Shown: positions 17,260 through 26,164, counted from the stretch's first letter. The stretch is 64,000 nt of DNA from Acetobacteraceae bacterium (GCA_027482245.1 JAIXWG010000058.1:1-64000); one strand, 5' to 3'. A program made the numbers and translations. The notes: generated by a model not told the origin, from the sequence alone.

Positions 17260-18177
17260 GTGAGCGGCGGTGCCCCCTTGCATCTCGATCTCCCGCAGCT
17301 CCGCGCTGCCATCGCCGTCCGGGAGCAAGGCACGGTGACGCGCGCGGCGGAGGCGCTGGGCCTCACGCAGCCCGCGGTCAGCCGTCTGGTGGCGACGCTG
17401 GAGGCGGAACTGGGCTTCGCAGTCTTCGAACGCATCCGGAAGCGGCTGCTACCGTCGGAACGCGGCCGCAGCTTCCTTGACGAGGCGCAGTCGGCGCTGC
17501 GCGGCTTGGGGCGGCTGTCAGTGCTGGCGCGGGAGCTGGAGCGCGGTCGCCGCGGCGTGCTGCGCGTCGGCGCCATTCCCGCGCTCGCGCACGGCATCCT
17601 GGCGCGCGCCGTCGCCCTGCACGCGAAGCAGCATCCGGACATCGTCATCGAGATCGAACAGCTGCCACGCGAGCGCCAACTCGAGGAGCTGCGGGCGGGC
17701 CGGCTTGACGTGGCACTCGCGGCTCTCCCCTTCAGCGGAGGTGGCCTGCGGATCCAACCCGTCTTCGAGGGCGACGCGATGTGCTTCTTGCCTGCCGGCC
17801 ACAGACTGGCCCGGCGGCGCACGATCCGTCCGGCCGACCTGGGGACAGAAACCCTCGTGCTGGGACGGGAGGATTCCATCCTGCGCCAGCGTGTCGAGGA
17901 TGCCTTCCGGCAAGCCGGTGTGGCGCTGCGTCTCGGCATGACGACGGACAGCACGCCGTTGATTGCCACCCTGGTCGCGGCCGGTGCGGGCGTGGCAGTG
18001 AGCCATCCGATGCCGTCAGGCAGCCTGCCTGGCGGCGTCCTTGGCCGGACCTTCGAGCCGCGGCTCCGCTTCACCTACGCCATGGTCACGCAGAGCACCG
18101 ACAGCCGGGCCCCAGGCCTTGACGCGTTCTGCGCGACGCTGCGCGGTGCCCCTCGCAGTTCGCGAACCGGTGCATGA
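17260..18177 (+). CDS. LysR-family transcriptional regulator
   Basis: A 305-residue LysR regulator. The N-terminal winged helix is clear (LPQLRAAIAVREQGTVTRAA, LGLTQPAVSRLVATLEAELG), followed by the two-lobed co-inducer domain with LRVGAIPALAHGILARAV. The GTG at 17260 is chosen because a GGAGGATG ribosome-binding site lies just upstream and the HTH begins immediately after. It is divergent from the seven-gene operon starting at 17124 and is the natural candidate for controlling it. The effector is unknown. Confidence 0.9.
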   Translation: MSGGAPLHLDLPQLRAAIAVREQGTVTRAAEALGLTQPAVSRLVATLEAELGFAVFERIRKRLLPSERGRSFLDEAQSALRGLGRLSVLARELERGRRGVLRVGAIPALAHGILARAVALHAKQHPDIVIEIEQLPRERQLEELRAGRLDVALAALPFSGGGLRIQPVFEGDAMCFLPAGHRLARRRTIRPADLGTETLVLGREDSILRQRVEDAFRQAGVALRLGMTTDSTPLIATLVAAGAGVAVSHPMPSGSLPGGVLGRTFEPRLRFTYAMVTQSTDSRAPGLDAFCATLRGAPRSSRTGA

Positions 18178-18531
18178 AACCGCAGCGGGCTCACGACAGA
18201 ACGAGGCAGTTCGCCGGTAGAGGGAGGGAATAGGCTGTGCCCCGCGCCCTTTCACCTCGAGGTCTGCTCAGGGGCGGGTGCAGTCCTTCCGGGTTCGATC
18301 AAAAGCCGTCTCCGACGCCGGCCGATCGACAAGCCAAGGCGGCGGCATTCACGCAGGCAAGGCCCAGGGGCACGGGGGCCGGCGCCCGCGTGACCGACAG
18401 GGTGCGCGCAACGACGAGGGGGTCGAGCGACGGTCCGATGCTACAGGGTTGTATGACACCGCAGCGGCCCGCTTCCCGAAACAGCGGCGACCAGAGCCAA
18501 CCTGCTGATTTCGTTCACGGACCGGGAAGGC
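18178..18531. other. Gap between the LysR gene and tRNA-Gln, nothing recognised
   Basis: The stretch contains short open frames without family similarity and no clear promoter or terminator. It separates the catabolic region from the tRNA gene. Confidence 0.5.
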
Positions 18532-18606
18532 TGGTTGGGGCGCCAGGATTCGAACCTGGGAATGGCGGTACCAAAAACCGCTGCCTTACCGCTTGGCGAC
18601 GCCCCA
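18532..18606 (-). tRNA. tRNA-Gln (anticodon TTG)
   Basis: On the minus strand the acceptor stem TGGGGCG pairs with CGCCCCA. The anticodon stem GCGGT/ACCGC encloses the loop TTTTGGT, giving anticodon TTG. The T arm carries GGTTCGAATCC. The discriminator A and an encoded CCA (18534-18532) follow. All arms close, so the gene looks intact. Confidence 0.95.
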
Positions 18607-18859
18607 TCACGGCCCGGCGTGATGGGCCCTCCGGTAGCGCGGAAGCCGGCGTCGCACAACAGGGGGGGTGCATCTCACATTTTGCACTTCATCCCATGGC
18701 AGGAGCGCGGCGTTCACCGACGCTTCACTCCCAGCACCGATAAAGGGGTCACAGGGCCTGCCGGCGCGGGCCCCGTGACCAGCCCCGCAACAAGCGGAGG
18801 GCGGGCGCGCGTGTGAAGTCCTGGCCGCAAAAGCGGCCCCGGACGATCACGGCGTGTCG

Positions 18860-20629
18860 ATGCGCCGGACAATCCGGAACATGGCCATGTGCTGGCTGTG
18901 CTGGCCCCATAACGGGGCCGCCGACGACGGATCCTCCGTCGCCGTGCGGCTCGCTGCGGATTCGCCCCTGCCAACCGCCCCGCGGTTGCACCTGACGACG
19001 TCGGGCAACATTGCCGTGGACGGCGTGCTGAGCGGCTTCGCGTGGGGCGACAACGATCCCGTCACCTTCGCCTTCCCGGACAGCCCGACGGATTATGAGA
19101 GCTTCTACGGAAGCAACGAGCCGACGCGGGGCTTCGGGCAGGTCAGCGTCACCATGCGCGACGCCGTGCGCAAGATCCTGGTCGGCCAGGCCGCGGGCGG
19201 GCCCGGCAGCCCGGGCGCCTCTGTCACCGGCTTCACCAACCTCTCCATCATCGAAGGCGATACCGACTGGGCCGCGGATATCCGCCTCGGGCGGTCGTCG
19301 GCCCCCTCCACCGCCTGGGCCTACTACCCGAATGGGCGAGAGGGCGGCGACGTCTGGTTCGGCAGCCGCAGCGCCTTCGATGCCCCCCAGCTCGGCACCT
19401 ACGGCTTCCTGGTGGCGCTGCATGAGCTGGGCCATGCGCTCGGCCTCAAGCACCCGCATGAGACATGGAACGGCTTCGCGGCCATGCCGGCGGCGTACGA
19501 CCTGCTCGAATTCACCGTCATGTCCTACCGTTCCCACGCCGGGACCACGACGAGCACGGGCTACACCAACGGGACCTTCGACTATCCGCAGAGCTACATG
19601 ATGCTGGACATCGCCGCGCTGCAGGCCCTGTACGGCGCGGACTACACGATGCGGGACGGCAACACGCGCTACTTCTGGAACCCTGTGACCGGGGAAACGG
19701 TGATCGACGGCATCGGCCAGGGCGCGCCCGGCAACGGTGCCGGCGGCACGGCCAACCGCATCTTCCTGACGATCTGGGATGGCGGCGGCATCGATACCTA
19801 CGACCTGTCGGCCTACGCGGATGGCGTGGCGGCCGACCTGGCGCCTGGCAGCTGGAGCGTGCTCTCCGCCTCCCAGCTCGCGGTGCTGGACGTGCGGGAG
19901 GGGCTGGTCACGCAGGCCCGCGGCAACGTCTTCAACGCGATGCTCTACCAGGGCAACACCGCCTCCCTCATCGAGAATGCGGTAGGCGGCGCCGGGGCGG
20001 ACACGCTGCTCGGCAACGAGGCCATCAACCAGCTCTCCTCCGGCGCCGGGCGCGACCTGCTGGACGGACGCGCCGGCAACGACGTGCTCGATGGCGGAAG
20101 CGGCGCCGACACGATGATCGGCGGCATTGGCGACGACCTGTTCTACGTGGACGATGCGGGCGACCTGGTCATCGAATACCGCAGCGAGGGCAACGACACC
20201 GTCATCGCCAGCATCACTGGTAGCTACACGCTGGCCGACACCGTGGAAGCGCTGGTGCTGCGCAGCGGCACGACGGGCATCGGCAATGCGGGCCGCAACC
20301 ACATGATCGCCAATACCGGCGCGAACCGGCTGGAAGGCCGCGCCGGCGACGACATCCTCGAAGGTGGGCGCGGCACCGACACGCTCGTCGGCGGCACTGG
20401 CGCCGACACCTTCATCATGCGCGTCGGCGATGGCGTGGACCGGATCGAGGATTTCACGCCGGGCTCGGACACGCTCGCGCTGCTCGGCTTCAACCGGACG
20501 GCAGCCTCGCTGCTGGCGGGCGCCGTCGCGCGCTCGGAAGGCCTCTACCTCGACCTCGGCAGTGGCGACGGCGTGCTGCTGGTGGGCATGACGGCGGGAC
20601 GCCTCTCGGCGTCCGACTTCATCCTGTAG
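18860..20629 (+). CDS. Serralysin-type metalloprotease with RTX calcium-binding repeats
   Basis: A ~589-residue secreted metzincin protease. The zinc site is HELGHALGLKH (first His near residue 188), followed by a Met-turn in FTVMSYRSHAG. The C-terminal half holds RTX-type nonapeptides in two blocks (GGAGADTLLG, GRAGNDVLDGGSGADTMIGG; then GRAGDDILEGGRGTDTLVGG) and ends in DFIL, a typical hydrophobic end for type I secretion. There is no N-terminal signal peptide, also as expected for that route. No ABC/MFP/TolC exporter or protease inhibitor gene is nearby. The start is uncertain: GTG 18854, ATG 18860 and ATG 18881 are in frame and none has a strong ribosome-binding site. Confidence 0.87.
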   Translation: MRRTIRNMAMCWLCWPHNGAADDGSSVAVRLAADSPLPTAPRLHLTTSGNIAVDGVLSGFAWGDNDPVTFAFPDSPTDYESFYGSNEPTRGFGQVSVTMRDAVRKILVGQAAGGPGSPGASVTGFTNLSIIEGDTDWAADIRLGRSSAPSTAWAYYPNGREGGDVWFGSRSAFDAPQLGTYGFLVALHELGHALGLKHPHETWNGFAAMPAAYDLLEFTVMSYRSHAGTTTSTGYTNGTFDYPQSYMMLDIAALQALYGADYTMRDGNTRYFWNPVTGETVIDGIGQGAPGNGAGGTANRIFLTIWDGGGIDTYDLSAYADGVAADLAPGSWSVLSASQLAVLDVREGLVTQARGNVFNAMLYQGNTASLIENAVGGAGADTLLGNEAINQLSSGAGRDLLDGRAGNDVLDGGSGADTMIGGIGDDLFYVDDAGDLVIEYRSEGNDTVIASITGSYTLADTVEALVLRSGTTGIGNAGRNHMIANTGANRLEGRAGDDILEGGRGTDTLVGGTGADTFIMRVGDGVDRIEDFTPGSDTLALLGFNRTAASLLAGAVARSEGLYLDLGSGDGVLLVGMTAGRLSASDFIL

Positions 20630-20635
20630 GAGAAA

Positions 20636-21409
20636 TCAGGCCCAGAGGTCGGGCCGCGCGAATTCCTCCGCCAGCCGCGCCGCCGCGGCGTCCAGCAGCC
20701 GCTCCCCCTTGGCCGCGCTGGCGCTGCGGGGATCGCCGATCACGCCGGTATCCGTCATCTGGTCGAAGGGGCGGCTGCGCTTGAAGCCCGGCGGCGCCGG
20801 CGGGGCGAAGCGCCGCGGCACCGCATCCGCGATGCGGTCCTCCCGCACGCATTCCGGGGCGAGCGCCATCATCATGGAGGTCTCGGCCTCGCAGGCATGC
20901 ATGACGTTGGGCTGGGCTTCGAGGATGGCGGAGAAGGTGTCGGCATTGGCCAGCCAGTAGGTCAGCCCCACCACCGGCACGCCGAGGCTGCGCGTCAGCT
21001 CGATGGCCGAACTCGCGATCGCTTCCGTATTGCCGCCATGCCCGTTGACGAGGGCGATGCGCCGGAAGCCGTGCCGGGCCACGCTGCGGGCGATGCCGCC
21101 GACCAGCGCCATGAAGGTCGGCAGGTCCAGCGTCATGGTGCCGCCGAAGGCCATGTGGTGCTCGGCCAGGCCGCTCCAGATGGTCGGCGTCACCAGCGCC
21201 GGGGTGCCGGCGGCAACCAGCCGTCGCGCTGTACGCTCCGCCACCGCCGTCGCCAGCACGGTGTCCACGCCAACGGCCAGGTGCGGGCCGTGCTGTTCGA
21301 CGGAGGCGACGGGGATGATGACCACGGTCGCGGGCGTGGCCCGCGACTGGATCTCGGCCGCGGTCAGCCGCGCCCAGGAGATTTCCGCCGAACCCGCCAT
21401 GCCTGCCAT
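20636..21409 (-). CDS. Creatininase-family amidohydrolase
   Basis: A 257-residue creatininase-family protein. The metal-site segments are visible: PVASVEQHGPHLAVGVDT (Glu, His, Asp), NGHGGNTEAI, and HACEAETSMMMAL with a conserved Glu. Family members open cyclic amides such as creatinine or act on formylated intermediates in cofactor pathways. The start could be Met 1 or Met 4 (9 bases apart). It converges on the serralysin gene with a six-base gap. No partner gene gives away the substrate. Confidence 0.85.
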   Translation of the reverse strand: MAGMAGSAEISWARLTAAEIQSRATPATVVIIPVASVEQHGPHLAVGVDTVLATAVAERTARRLVAAGTPALVTPTIWSGLAEHHMAFGGTMTLDLPTFMALVGGIARSVARHGFRRIALVNGHGGNTEAIASSAIELTRSLGVPVVGLTYWLANADTFSAILEAQPNVMHACEAETSMMMALAPECVREDRIADAVPRRFAPPAPPGFKRSRPFDQMTDTGVIGDPRSASAAKGERLLDAAAARLAEEFARPDLWA

Positions 21410-21456
21410 CCTCGGTTTCCCTGGGATGGCAGGTTAGGCCGGGCGGGGTCGTGCTG

Positions 21457-21918
21457 TCAGGCCTTGGCGGACGCCTTGGCACGTATCCGGAGCGACAGTG
21501 CCATCAGCGCCGCGCCGACGAGCATCGGGACGTAGCCCGGGCCCGGGTCGATGCGCACGTTGCGGGTGCCGGCCATCTCCACGATCATCGGGCGGAGCGA
21601 GGACCAGACGTCGATGGCGGCCACGAAACCCCAGAGCGCCGGCGCCACGATCATCAGGATGGCGACGACGGTGGCGTGTTCCGCCCAGCGCTGCCACTGC
21701 GGCACGAAGCGCGTCGCGATGGCCGCCACCAGCGCCGCGAGGGCGAGGGCGGACATCACCGGCAGCTTCTCGATCATCGAGAGGTCGTGCACCGCGTTGC
21801 CGGTGCCCTTGAACACCACGGCGGGCATGACGTAGCCCAGGATGGTGGCGAAGGCGCCGACCATCAGCGTCATCCGTTCGGTGTTCTCGGCGCTCGCGCG
21901 CATGTCGGTCGTGGCCAT
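21457..21918 (-). CDS. Small integral membrane protein of unknown function
   Basis: A 153-residue protein with about four hydrophobic segments: MTLMVGAFATILGYVMPAVV, VMSALALAALVAAIATRF, VVAILMIVAPALWGFVAAID and YVPMLVGAALMALSLRI. I do not recognise a family. The polar N-terminus contains two methionine-rich stretches, and the C-terminus is basic. It stands alone, with the creatininase gene downstream on the same strand 47 bases away. Confidence 0.65.
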   Translation of the reverse strand: MATTDMRASAENTERMTLMVGAFATILGYVMPAVVFKGTGNAVHDLSMIEKLPVMSALALAALVAAIATRFVPQWQRWAEHATVVAILMIVAPALWGFVAAIDVWSSLRPMIVEMAGTRNVRIDPGPGYVPMLVGAALMALSLRIRAKASAKA

Positions 21919-22120
21919 GGTCTTGTTCCTGTCCTGGACATTGAGGGGAGAGGCCGCGGGCCGATGTACCCCGGCGCCGCGACCTGGCCGTGCTCCCGGC
22001 TGCGGCCAGCCTTCATGGACGAAGGATTGCGAACGAGTAATTTACATCACGCACTCGTGCAAGCATTGATTCGCGGCCTTCGCGATTGCGGCGCCGCCCG
22101 GGCTGGGCGATTTCTGGCCG

Positions 22121-23380
22121 ATGCGCCTGGTCCTGCTCCTCCTCTCCCTGCTGCTCCCGCTCCGCGCCGCCCTGGCGCAGGAAGCCGTCCATGGTGGCCC
22201 CGTGCGGGCCCTGGCCGTGGCGCCGGACGGGACGCTGGCCTCGGCGGGCTTCGACCAGTCCGTCATCTTCTGGGATGCGGCGGGCGGCCGGGCGCGGGCG
22301 GTGGTGCGGTGGCATGCGGGGGCGGTGAACGCGCTGGCCGCCCTGCCCGGCGGCCTGGTTGCCAGCAGTGGGGAGGATGGGCGCATCGCCCTCTGGCCGC
22401 CGCGCCCCGGCGCGCAGCCGCTGCGGGTGCTGGAGGGGCATGAAGGGCCGGTCGTGGCGCTGGCCGCCGCCGGGCCGCGCCTGGCCTCCGCCGCCTGGGA
22501 CGGCACGGCACGGGTCTGGGACCTGGGCGCGGGCGCGCTGCCCCGCGTGCTGGAGGGGCACCAGGGCAACGTCAACGCCGTCGTCTTCGGCGCCGATGGC
22601 GTCGTCGTCACCGCCGGCGCGGATGGCACGGTCCGCGCCTGGCCGGAAGGCGAGCCGCCGCGGACGCTGGCCGAATTCAGCCTGCCGCAGAATACGCTGG
22701 CCGCGCTGCCCGGCGGTGCGCTCGCCGCGGGCGGGGCGGATGGCATCGTCCGCATCATCGATGCGGGGGGTGCCGTTAGGGAGTTGCAGGCGGGCACGCG
22801 GCCGCTGGTGGCGCTCGCGGCCTCCCCCGATGGCGCGCTGCTGGCGGCGGGGTCGATCGGCGGCAGCGTCACGCTGTGGGAGGTGGCCTCCGGCCGCCTG
22901 CGCCACACGCTGGAGGGCCCGGGTCTGCCGGTCTGGTCCGTCGCCTTCGCCCCCGATGGCCGCACGCTCTGGACCGGTGGCGCGGATCGTCGCGTGCGGC
23001 GCTGGGATGCCGCGACGGGGAGCCCGATCGGCCCGCTGGGCGGAGAGGCGGAGGCCGCGCCGGTGGCGGGGCTCGATGCCTATGGCGCCCGCGTCTTCCG
23101 CGCCTGCAGCGCCTGCCACGCGCTGACGCCGGAGGGCGGCAACATGGCCGGGCCGCATCTGCACGGCCTGTTCGGCCGGCGCATGGGCAGCGTGGCGGGC
23201 TACGAGTATTCCGAGCGCCTGGCGCGCGGCGACATCACCTGGACGCGGGAGACGGTGGCGGACCTCTTCACCCGCGGGCCGGACGAGGTGACGCCGGGGA
23301 CGAAGATGCCGGTCCAGACCGTGGGCAATGCGGAAGACCTGGCCGCGCTGCTCCGCTTTCTCGAAGCCGCGACGCGGTAG
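22121..23380 (+). CDS. Periplasmic WD40 seven-repeat protein fused to a class I cytochrome c domain
   Basis: A 419-residue exported protein (signal MRLVLLLLSLLLPLRAALAQ). Residues ~23-305 contain seven WD40-like units, each ending in patterns such as DQSVIFWD, DGRIALW, DGTARVWD, DGTVRAW, DGIVRIID, GGSVTLWE and DRRVRRWD, enough for a closed propeller. The C-terminal ~100 residues are a cytochrome c domain with CSACH (C329, C332, H333) and a likely axial methionine in GTKMPVQ. It should carry a covalent haem in the periplasm and transfer electrons to or from a partner held by the propeller. No dedicated oxidoreductase is adjacent. Confidence 0.85.
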   Translation: MRLVLLLLSLLLPLRAALAQEAVHGGPVRALAVAPDGTLASAGFDQSVIFWDAAGGRARAVVRWHAGAVNALAALPGGLVASSGEDGRIALWPPRPGAQPLRVLEGHEGPVVALAAAGPRLASAAWDGTARVWDLGAGALPRVLEGHQGNVNAVVFGADGVVVTAGADGTVRAWPEGEPPRTLAEFSLPQNTLAALPGGALAAGGADGIVRIIDAGGAVRELQAGTRPLVALAASPDGALLAAGSIGGSVTLWEVASGRLRHTLEGPGLPVWSVAFAPDGRTLWTGGADRRVRRWDAATGSPIGPLGGEAEAAPVAGLDAYGARVFRACSACHALTPEGGNMAGPHLHGLFGRRMGSVAGYEYSERLARGDITWTRETVADLFTRGPDEVTPGTKMPVQTVGNAEDLAALLRFLEAATR

Positions 23381-23383
23381 TCC

Positions 23384-23797
23384 CTACCGCCGCTGCTCCG
23401 TACGCCCGACCTGGCGGCCCTGCGCGTCGTAGTGGCGGGTGACGCCGCCGGAGGTCTCGGAACGGCCGGTGCTGCGGCCTTGCGCGTCGTAGTGGCGCAC
23501 CGTGTCGCCGCTCTGTTCGCTGCGGCCGGTGCTGCGGCCCTGGGCGTCGTAGTGGCGCGTCGTGTCGCCGCGGGTCTCGCTGCGGCCGACCGAGCGGCCC
23601 TGCGCGTCGTAGTCCCGCATGGTGTCGCCGCGGAACTCGCTGCGGCCGACGCTGCGGCCCTGGGCATCGTAGCGGCGTTCGGTATCGCCGCGCAGTTCGC
23701 TGCGGCCGATCTGGCGGCCCTGCGCGTCGTAGTCGGCCTTGGTCTGGGCGGCGGCGGGGGCTGCCATCAGCAGCAGGGCGAGAAGCGTGTTCCTCAT
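23384..23797 (-). CDS. Secreted protein of six 20-residue YDAQGR repeats
   Basis: A 137-residue protein with a signal peptide (MRNTLLALLLMAAPAAAQ) followed almost entirely by six tandem units of 20 residues that begin YDAQGR and continue with variants of xxGRSExxGDTxRx. The last unit is truncated. The tyrosine-aspartate start recalls YD/RHS-type repeats, but the unit is shorter and more regular, so I assign no family. The ATG at 23797 has GAGG eight bases upstream. It converges on the WD40-cytochrome c gene, four bases apart. Confidence 0.75.
   Translation of the reverse strand: MRNTLLALLLMAAPAAAQTKADYDAQGRQIGRSELRGDTERRYDAQGRSVGRSEFRGDTMRDYDAQGRSVGRSETRGDTTRHYDAQGRSTGRSEQSGDTVRHYDAQGRSTGRSETSGGVTRHYDAQGRQVGRTEQRR
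23387..23731 (-). repeat. Tandem 60-bp repeat inside the YDAQGR protein gene
   Basis: Six units with a 60-base period encode the YDAQGR repeats. The nucleotide sequence is also well conserved between units (the segment for DAQGR recurs almost unchanged), which suggests recent duplication or homogenisation and makes copy number likely to vary between strains. Confidence 0.85.
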
Positions 23798-23825
23798 GCG
23801 CGTAACCTCGGCGATGAAACGGGCG

Positions 23826-24470
23826 TCAGGAAGGCAGCAATCGGGCGATGGTGACGATGCGCTCCGTGCGGTCCTCCAGTTCCAGGGAGGTTGGCACGCG
23901 GAAGCTGCCAAGGGGTGAAAGACCCTCCCGCGGCAGGTAGGCGCGGCCGGGATCGGCCAGCCAGACCTCCGCCCCCGCCGCCGCCATGGCGCGCAGCCAG
24001 GGCAGGATATGGGCGGTCATCGGCGCCTCGTAGCAGACATCGCCGGCCAGGATGATGTCCCAGCGGCAGGCGGCGCCGACCACGTCATCCGTCGGCAGCA
24101 CCAGCTCCACGCCGTTCAGCGCGGCGTTCACGCGGCAGGCGGCGATGGCCAGCTTGTCGATCTCCGCCGCCTCCACCACCGCGGCGCCGGCCTGCACGGC
24201 GGCGATGGCCGCGATGCCGCAGCCCGCGGCGAAATCCAGCACGCGGCGGCCGGCGATGACCTCCGGCCGGTCCAGCACGGCGCGGGCCAAAGCCTGGCCG
24301 CCGGGCCAGGCGAAGGCCCAGAAGGGCGGCTCGATGCCGGTCTGGCGCAGCCAATCCTCGCTGGCCTGCCAGATCGGCGTGATCTCGGTCGCGAGATACA
24401 GCGCCACTTCCGGCACCAGGGGCGCGCGGGCGACGCTGGTATTGGCGCGGATGAAGGCCTCGGCCTCCAT
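23826..24470 (-). CDS. METTL20-like protein lysine methyltransferase (ETF-beta type)
   Basis: A 214-residue class I SAM methyltransferase. The N-terminus FIRANTSVARAPLVPEVALY, then PPFWAFAWPGGQALARAVLD, and motif I VLDFAAGCGIAAIAA match the METTL20/ETFB-KMT group, including DVCYEAP in the D-x-x-Y position. Mitochondrial and alphaproteobacterial members methylate lysines of the electron-transfer flavoprotein beta subunit. The ATG at 24470 shares one base with the stop of ubiA (TGATG), so it is translationally coupled to it. The substrate here is inferred from family only. Confidence 0.75.
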   Translation of the reverse strand: MEAEAFIRANTSVARAPLVPEVALYLATEITPIWQASEDWLRQTGIEPPFWAFAWPGGQALARAVLDRPEVIAGRRVLDFAAGCGIAAIAAVQAGAAVVEAAEIDKLAIAACRVNAALNGVELVLPTDDVVGAACRWDIILAGDVCYEAPMTAHILPWLRAMAAAGAEVWLADPGRAYLPREGLSPLGSFRVPTSLELEDRTERIVTIARLLPS

Positions 24471-25369
24471 CAGACGCGCCCGGCCAGGAAGGCCAGCGCG
24501 ATGGCGAAGCCGACCTCCCGGTTCGACTTGAACAGCATCAGGCAATGGGCGGGATCGTGGATGTCGAGCGTGACGACCTGCCGCGCCAGCAGGGCCGCCG
24601 GCAGCAGCAGCAGCGGCAGGAAGGGCCAGGACAGTCCCGCCAGCCACCAGGCCAGCACCAGCAACGCCAGCGTCGCGCCGTAGCAGGAAGCGAGGAAGGG
24701 GCGCGTCGTCTCCCGGAACCTCAACGCCGTGCTGCGGATGCCGACCTGCGCGTCATCCTCCCGGTCCTGATGCGCGTAGATCGTGTCGTAGCCCAGGATC
24801 CAGAAGAACCCCGCGGCCCAGAGGGCGAGCGCCGGCGCATCCAGCGTGCCCGTCGCCGCGGCGTAGCCCGTGGGCGCGGCCCAGGAGAAGACGAGGCCCA
24901 GCACCGCCTGCGGCCAGTCCGTGACGCGCTTGGCCAGCGGATACAGCGCGATCGGCACCAGCGAACACGCGCCAAACAGGATGGCCGCCCAGGGCAGCTG
25001 CAGCAGCACCAGAAGGCCGACCGTGCAGAGCCCCGCCAGGAAGACCAGCGCCTGGAACGGTGTCACGGTGCCCGCCGCCAGCGGCCGGCCGCGCGTGCGC
25101 TCCACCTGCCGGTCGAGGTCGCGGTCCCAGAGGTCGTTCACCACGCAGCCCGCGGCGCGCATGGCGAAGGCGCCCAGCGTGAACAGCAGGGCGAGGCGGA
25201 GCCCCTCCCCCCACCCCGGCGCGGCCATGGCGAAGGCCCAGAAGCCCGGCAGCAGCAGCAGCCAGGCGCCGATGGGCCGGTCGAAGCGGCCGAGCAGCGC
25301 ATAGGGGCGCCAGGCATCCGGCAGCCTTGCGATCCAGCCCGTGGCCCGGATGTCGGTGTATCCCGTCAT
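24470..25369 (-). CDS. ubiA: 4-hydroxybenzoate polyprenyltransferase
   Basis: A 299-residue membrane prenyltransferase of ubiquinone biosynthesis. Both Asp-rich prenyl-diphosphate/Mg sites are present: NDLWDRDLDRQVERTRGRPL and DTIYAHQDREDD. Eight or so hydrophobic helices follow the usual topology, and the C-terminus ends in the conserved FKSNREVGFAIALAF. The ATG at 25369 is chosen because family similarity starts right after it (GWIARLPDAWRPYALLGRFDRPIGAW). It is divergent from rsmE, with 29 bases between the start codons. Confidence 0.93.
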   Translation of the reverse strand: MTGYTDIRATGWIARLPDAWRPYALLGRFDRPIGAWLLLLPGFWAFAMAAPGWGEGLRLALLFTLGAFAMRAAGCVVNDLWDRDLDRQVERTRGRPLAAGTVTPFQALVFLAGLCTVGLLVLLQLPWAAILFGACSLVPIALYPLAKRVTDWPQAVLGLVFSWAAPTGYAAATGTLDAPALALWAAGFFWILGYDTIYAHQDREDDAQVGIRSTALRFRETTRPFLASCYGATLALLVLAWWLAGLSWPFLPLLLLPAALLARQVVTLDIHDPAHCLMLFKSNREVGFAIALAFLAGRV

Positions 25370-25398
25370 GCGCCTATACCTGTCCGCGGAGGCCCCGC

Positions 25399-26112
25399 AT
25401 GTCCATCCCACGCCTGTACCTGGAGACGCCACTTGCCGAGGGGGCGGAGGTCGAGGCCGCGCCCGGCCAGGCGCACCACATCGGCACCGTGCTGCGCCGC
25501 GGCCCGGGCGATGCCGTGCGCGTCTTCAATGCGCGGGACGGCGAATTCGCCGGGCGCATCGCCGCCATCCGCAAGGATCGCGCCCGCCTCGCGATCGAGG
25601 CCCGGACCCGCGCGCCGGCGGCGGAGCCCGAGCTGCGGCTGCTGGTCTCCGTCCTGAAGCGCGATGCCATGGACTGGGTGGCGGAGAAGGCGACGGAGCT
25701 CGGCGCCACCCTCATCCAGCCCGTCGTCACCCGCCGCACTATCGCGGAGCGCACCAAGGCCGAGCGACTCGCCGCCATCGCCCGCGGCGCGGCGGAGCAG
25801 TGCGAGCGGCTGTCGGTGCCGGAGGTGCGCGACGCCCTGCCTCTGCACCGGGTGCTCGATGCCTGGGACGGCGCCAGGCTGGTGGTCGCCATGGAACGCA
25901 GCCTGGCTCTGCCCTTGCGGTCGCTGTCCCCTGCCCACCCGCTCGCCCTGCTCATCGGGCCGGAGGGGGGGTTCGAGGCGGCGGAGCTTGACGACCTGCG
26001 CCGGCGGCCCTTTGTAGTGCCGGCCGCCCTCGGTCCCCGGATCCTCCGGGCCGAGACCGCGGCCGTGGCCGGGCTCGCGGCGCTGCAGGCGATCGTCGGG
26101 GACTGGGTCTAA
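25399..26112 (+). CDS. rsmE: 16S rRNA (uracil-1498-N3)-methyltransferase
   Basis: A 237-residue SPOUT methyltransferase. The N-terminal PUA-like part contains IPRLYLETPL and GQAHHIGTVLRRGPGDAVRVFN. The knot region has LLIGPEGGFEAAE and LGPRILRAETAAVAGLAALQ, the RsmE hallmarks. The ATG at 25399 has a GGAGG ribosome-binding site. It methylates N3 of U1498 in the small-subunit rRNA. It is followed 52 bases later by gshA. Confidence 0.95.
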   Translation: MSIPRLYLETPLAEGAEVEAAPGQAHHIGTVLRRGPGDAVRVFNARDGEFAGRIAAIRKDRARLAIEARTRAPAAEPELRLLVSVLKRDAMDWVAEKATELGATLIQPVVTRRTIAERTKAERLAAIARGAAEQCERLSVPEVRDALPLHRVLDAWDGARLVVAMERSLALPLRSLSPAHPLALLIGPEGGFEAAELDDLRRRPFVVPAALGPRILRAETAAVAGLAALQAIVGDWV

Positions 26113-26164
26113 TCGGTCGTGGGCACTCCGCCCGCGGCTGGCGCCAGGAAGAGAACGCAGCACC

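Noticed and set aside
23387..23731. DNA-level minisatellite without coding role
   Set aside because: The 60-base period keeps one frame, with a signal peptide and ribosome-binding site upstream, so a protein is more likely.
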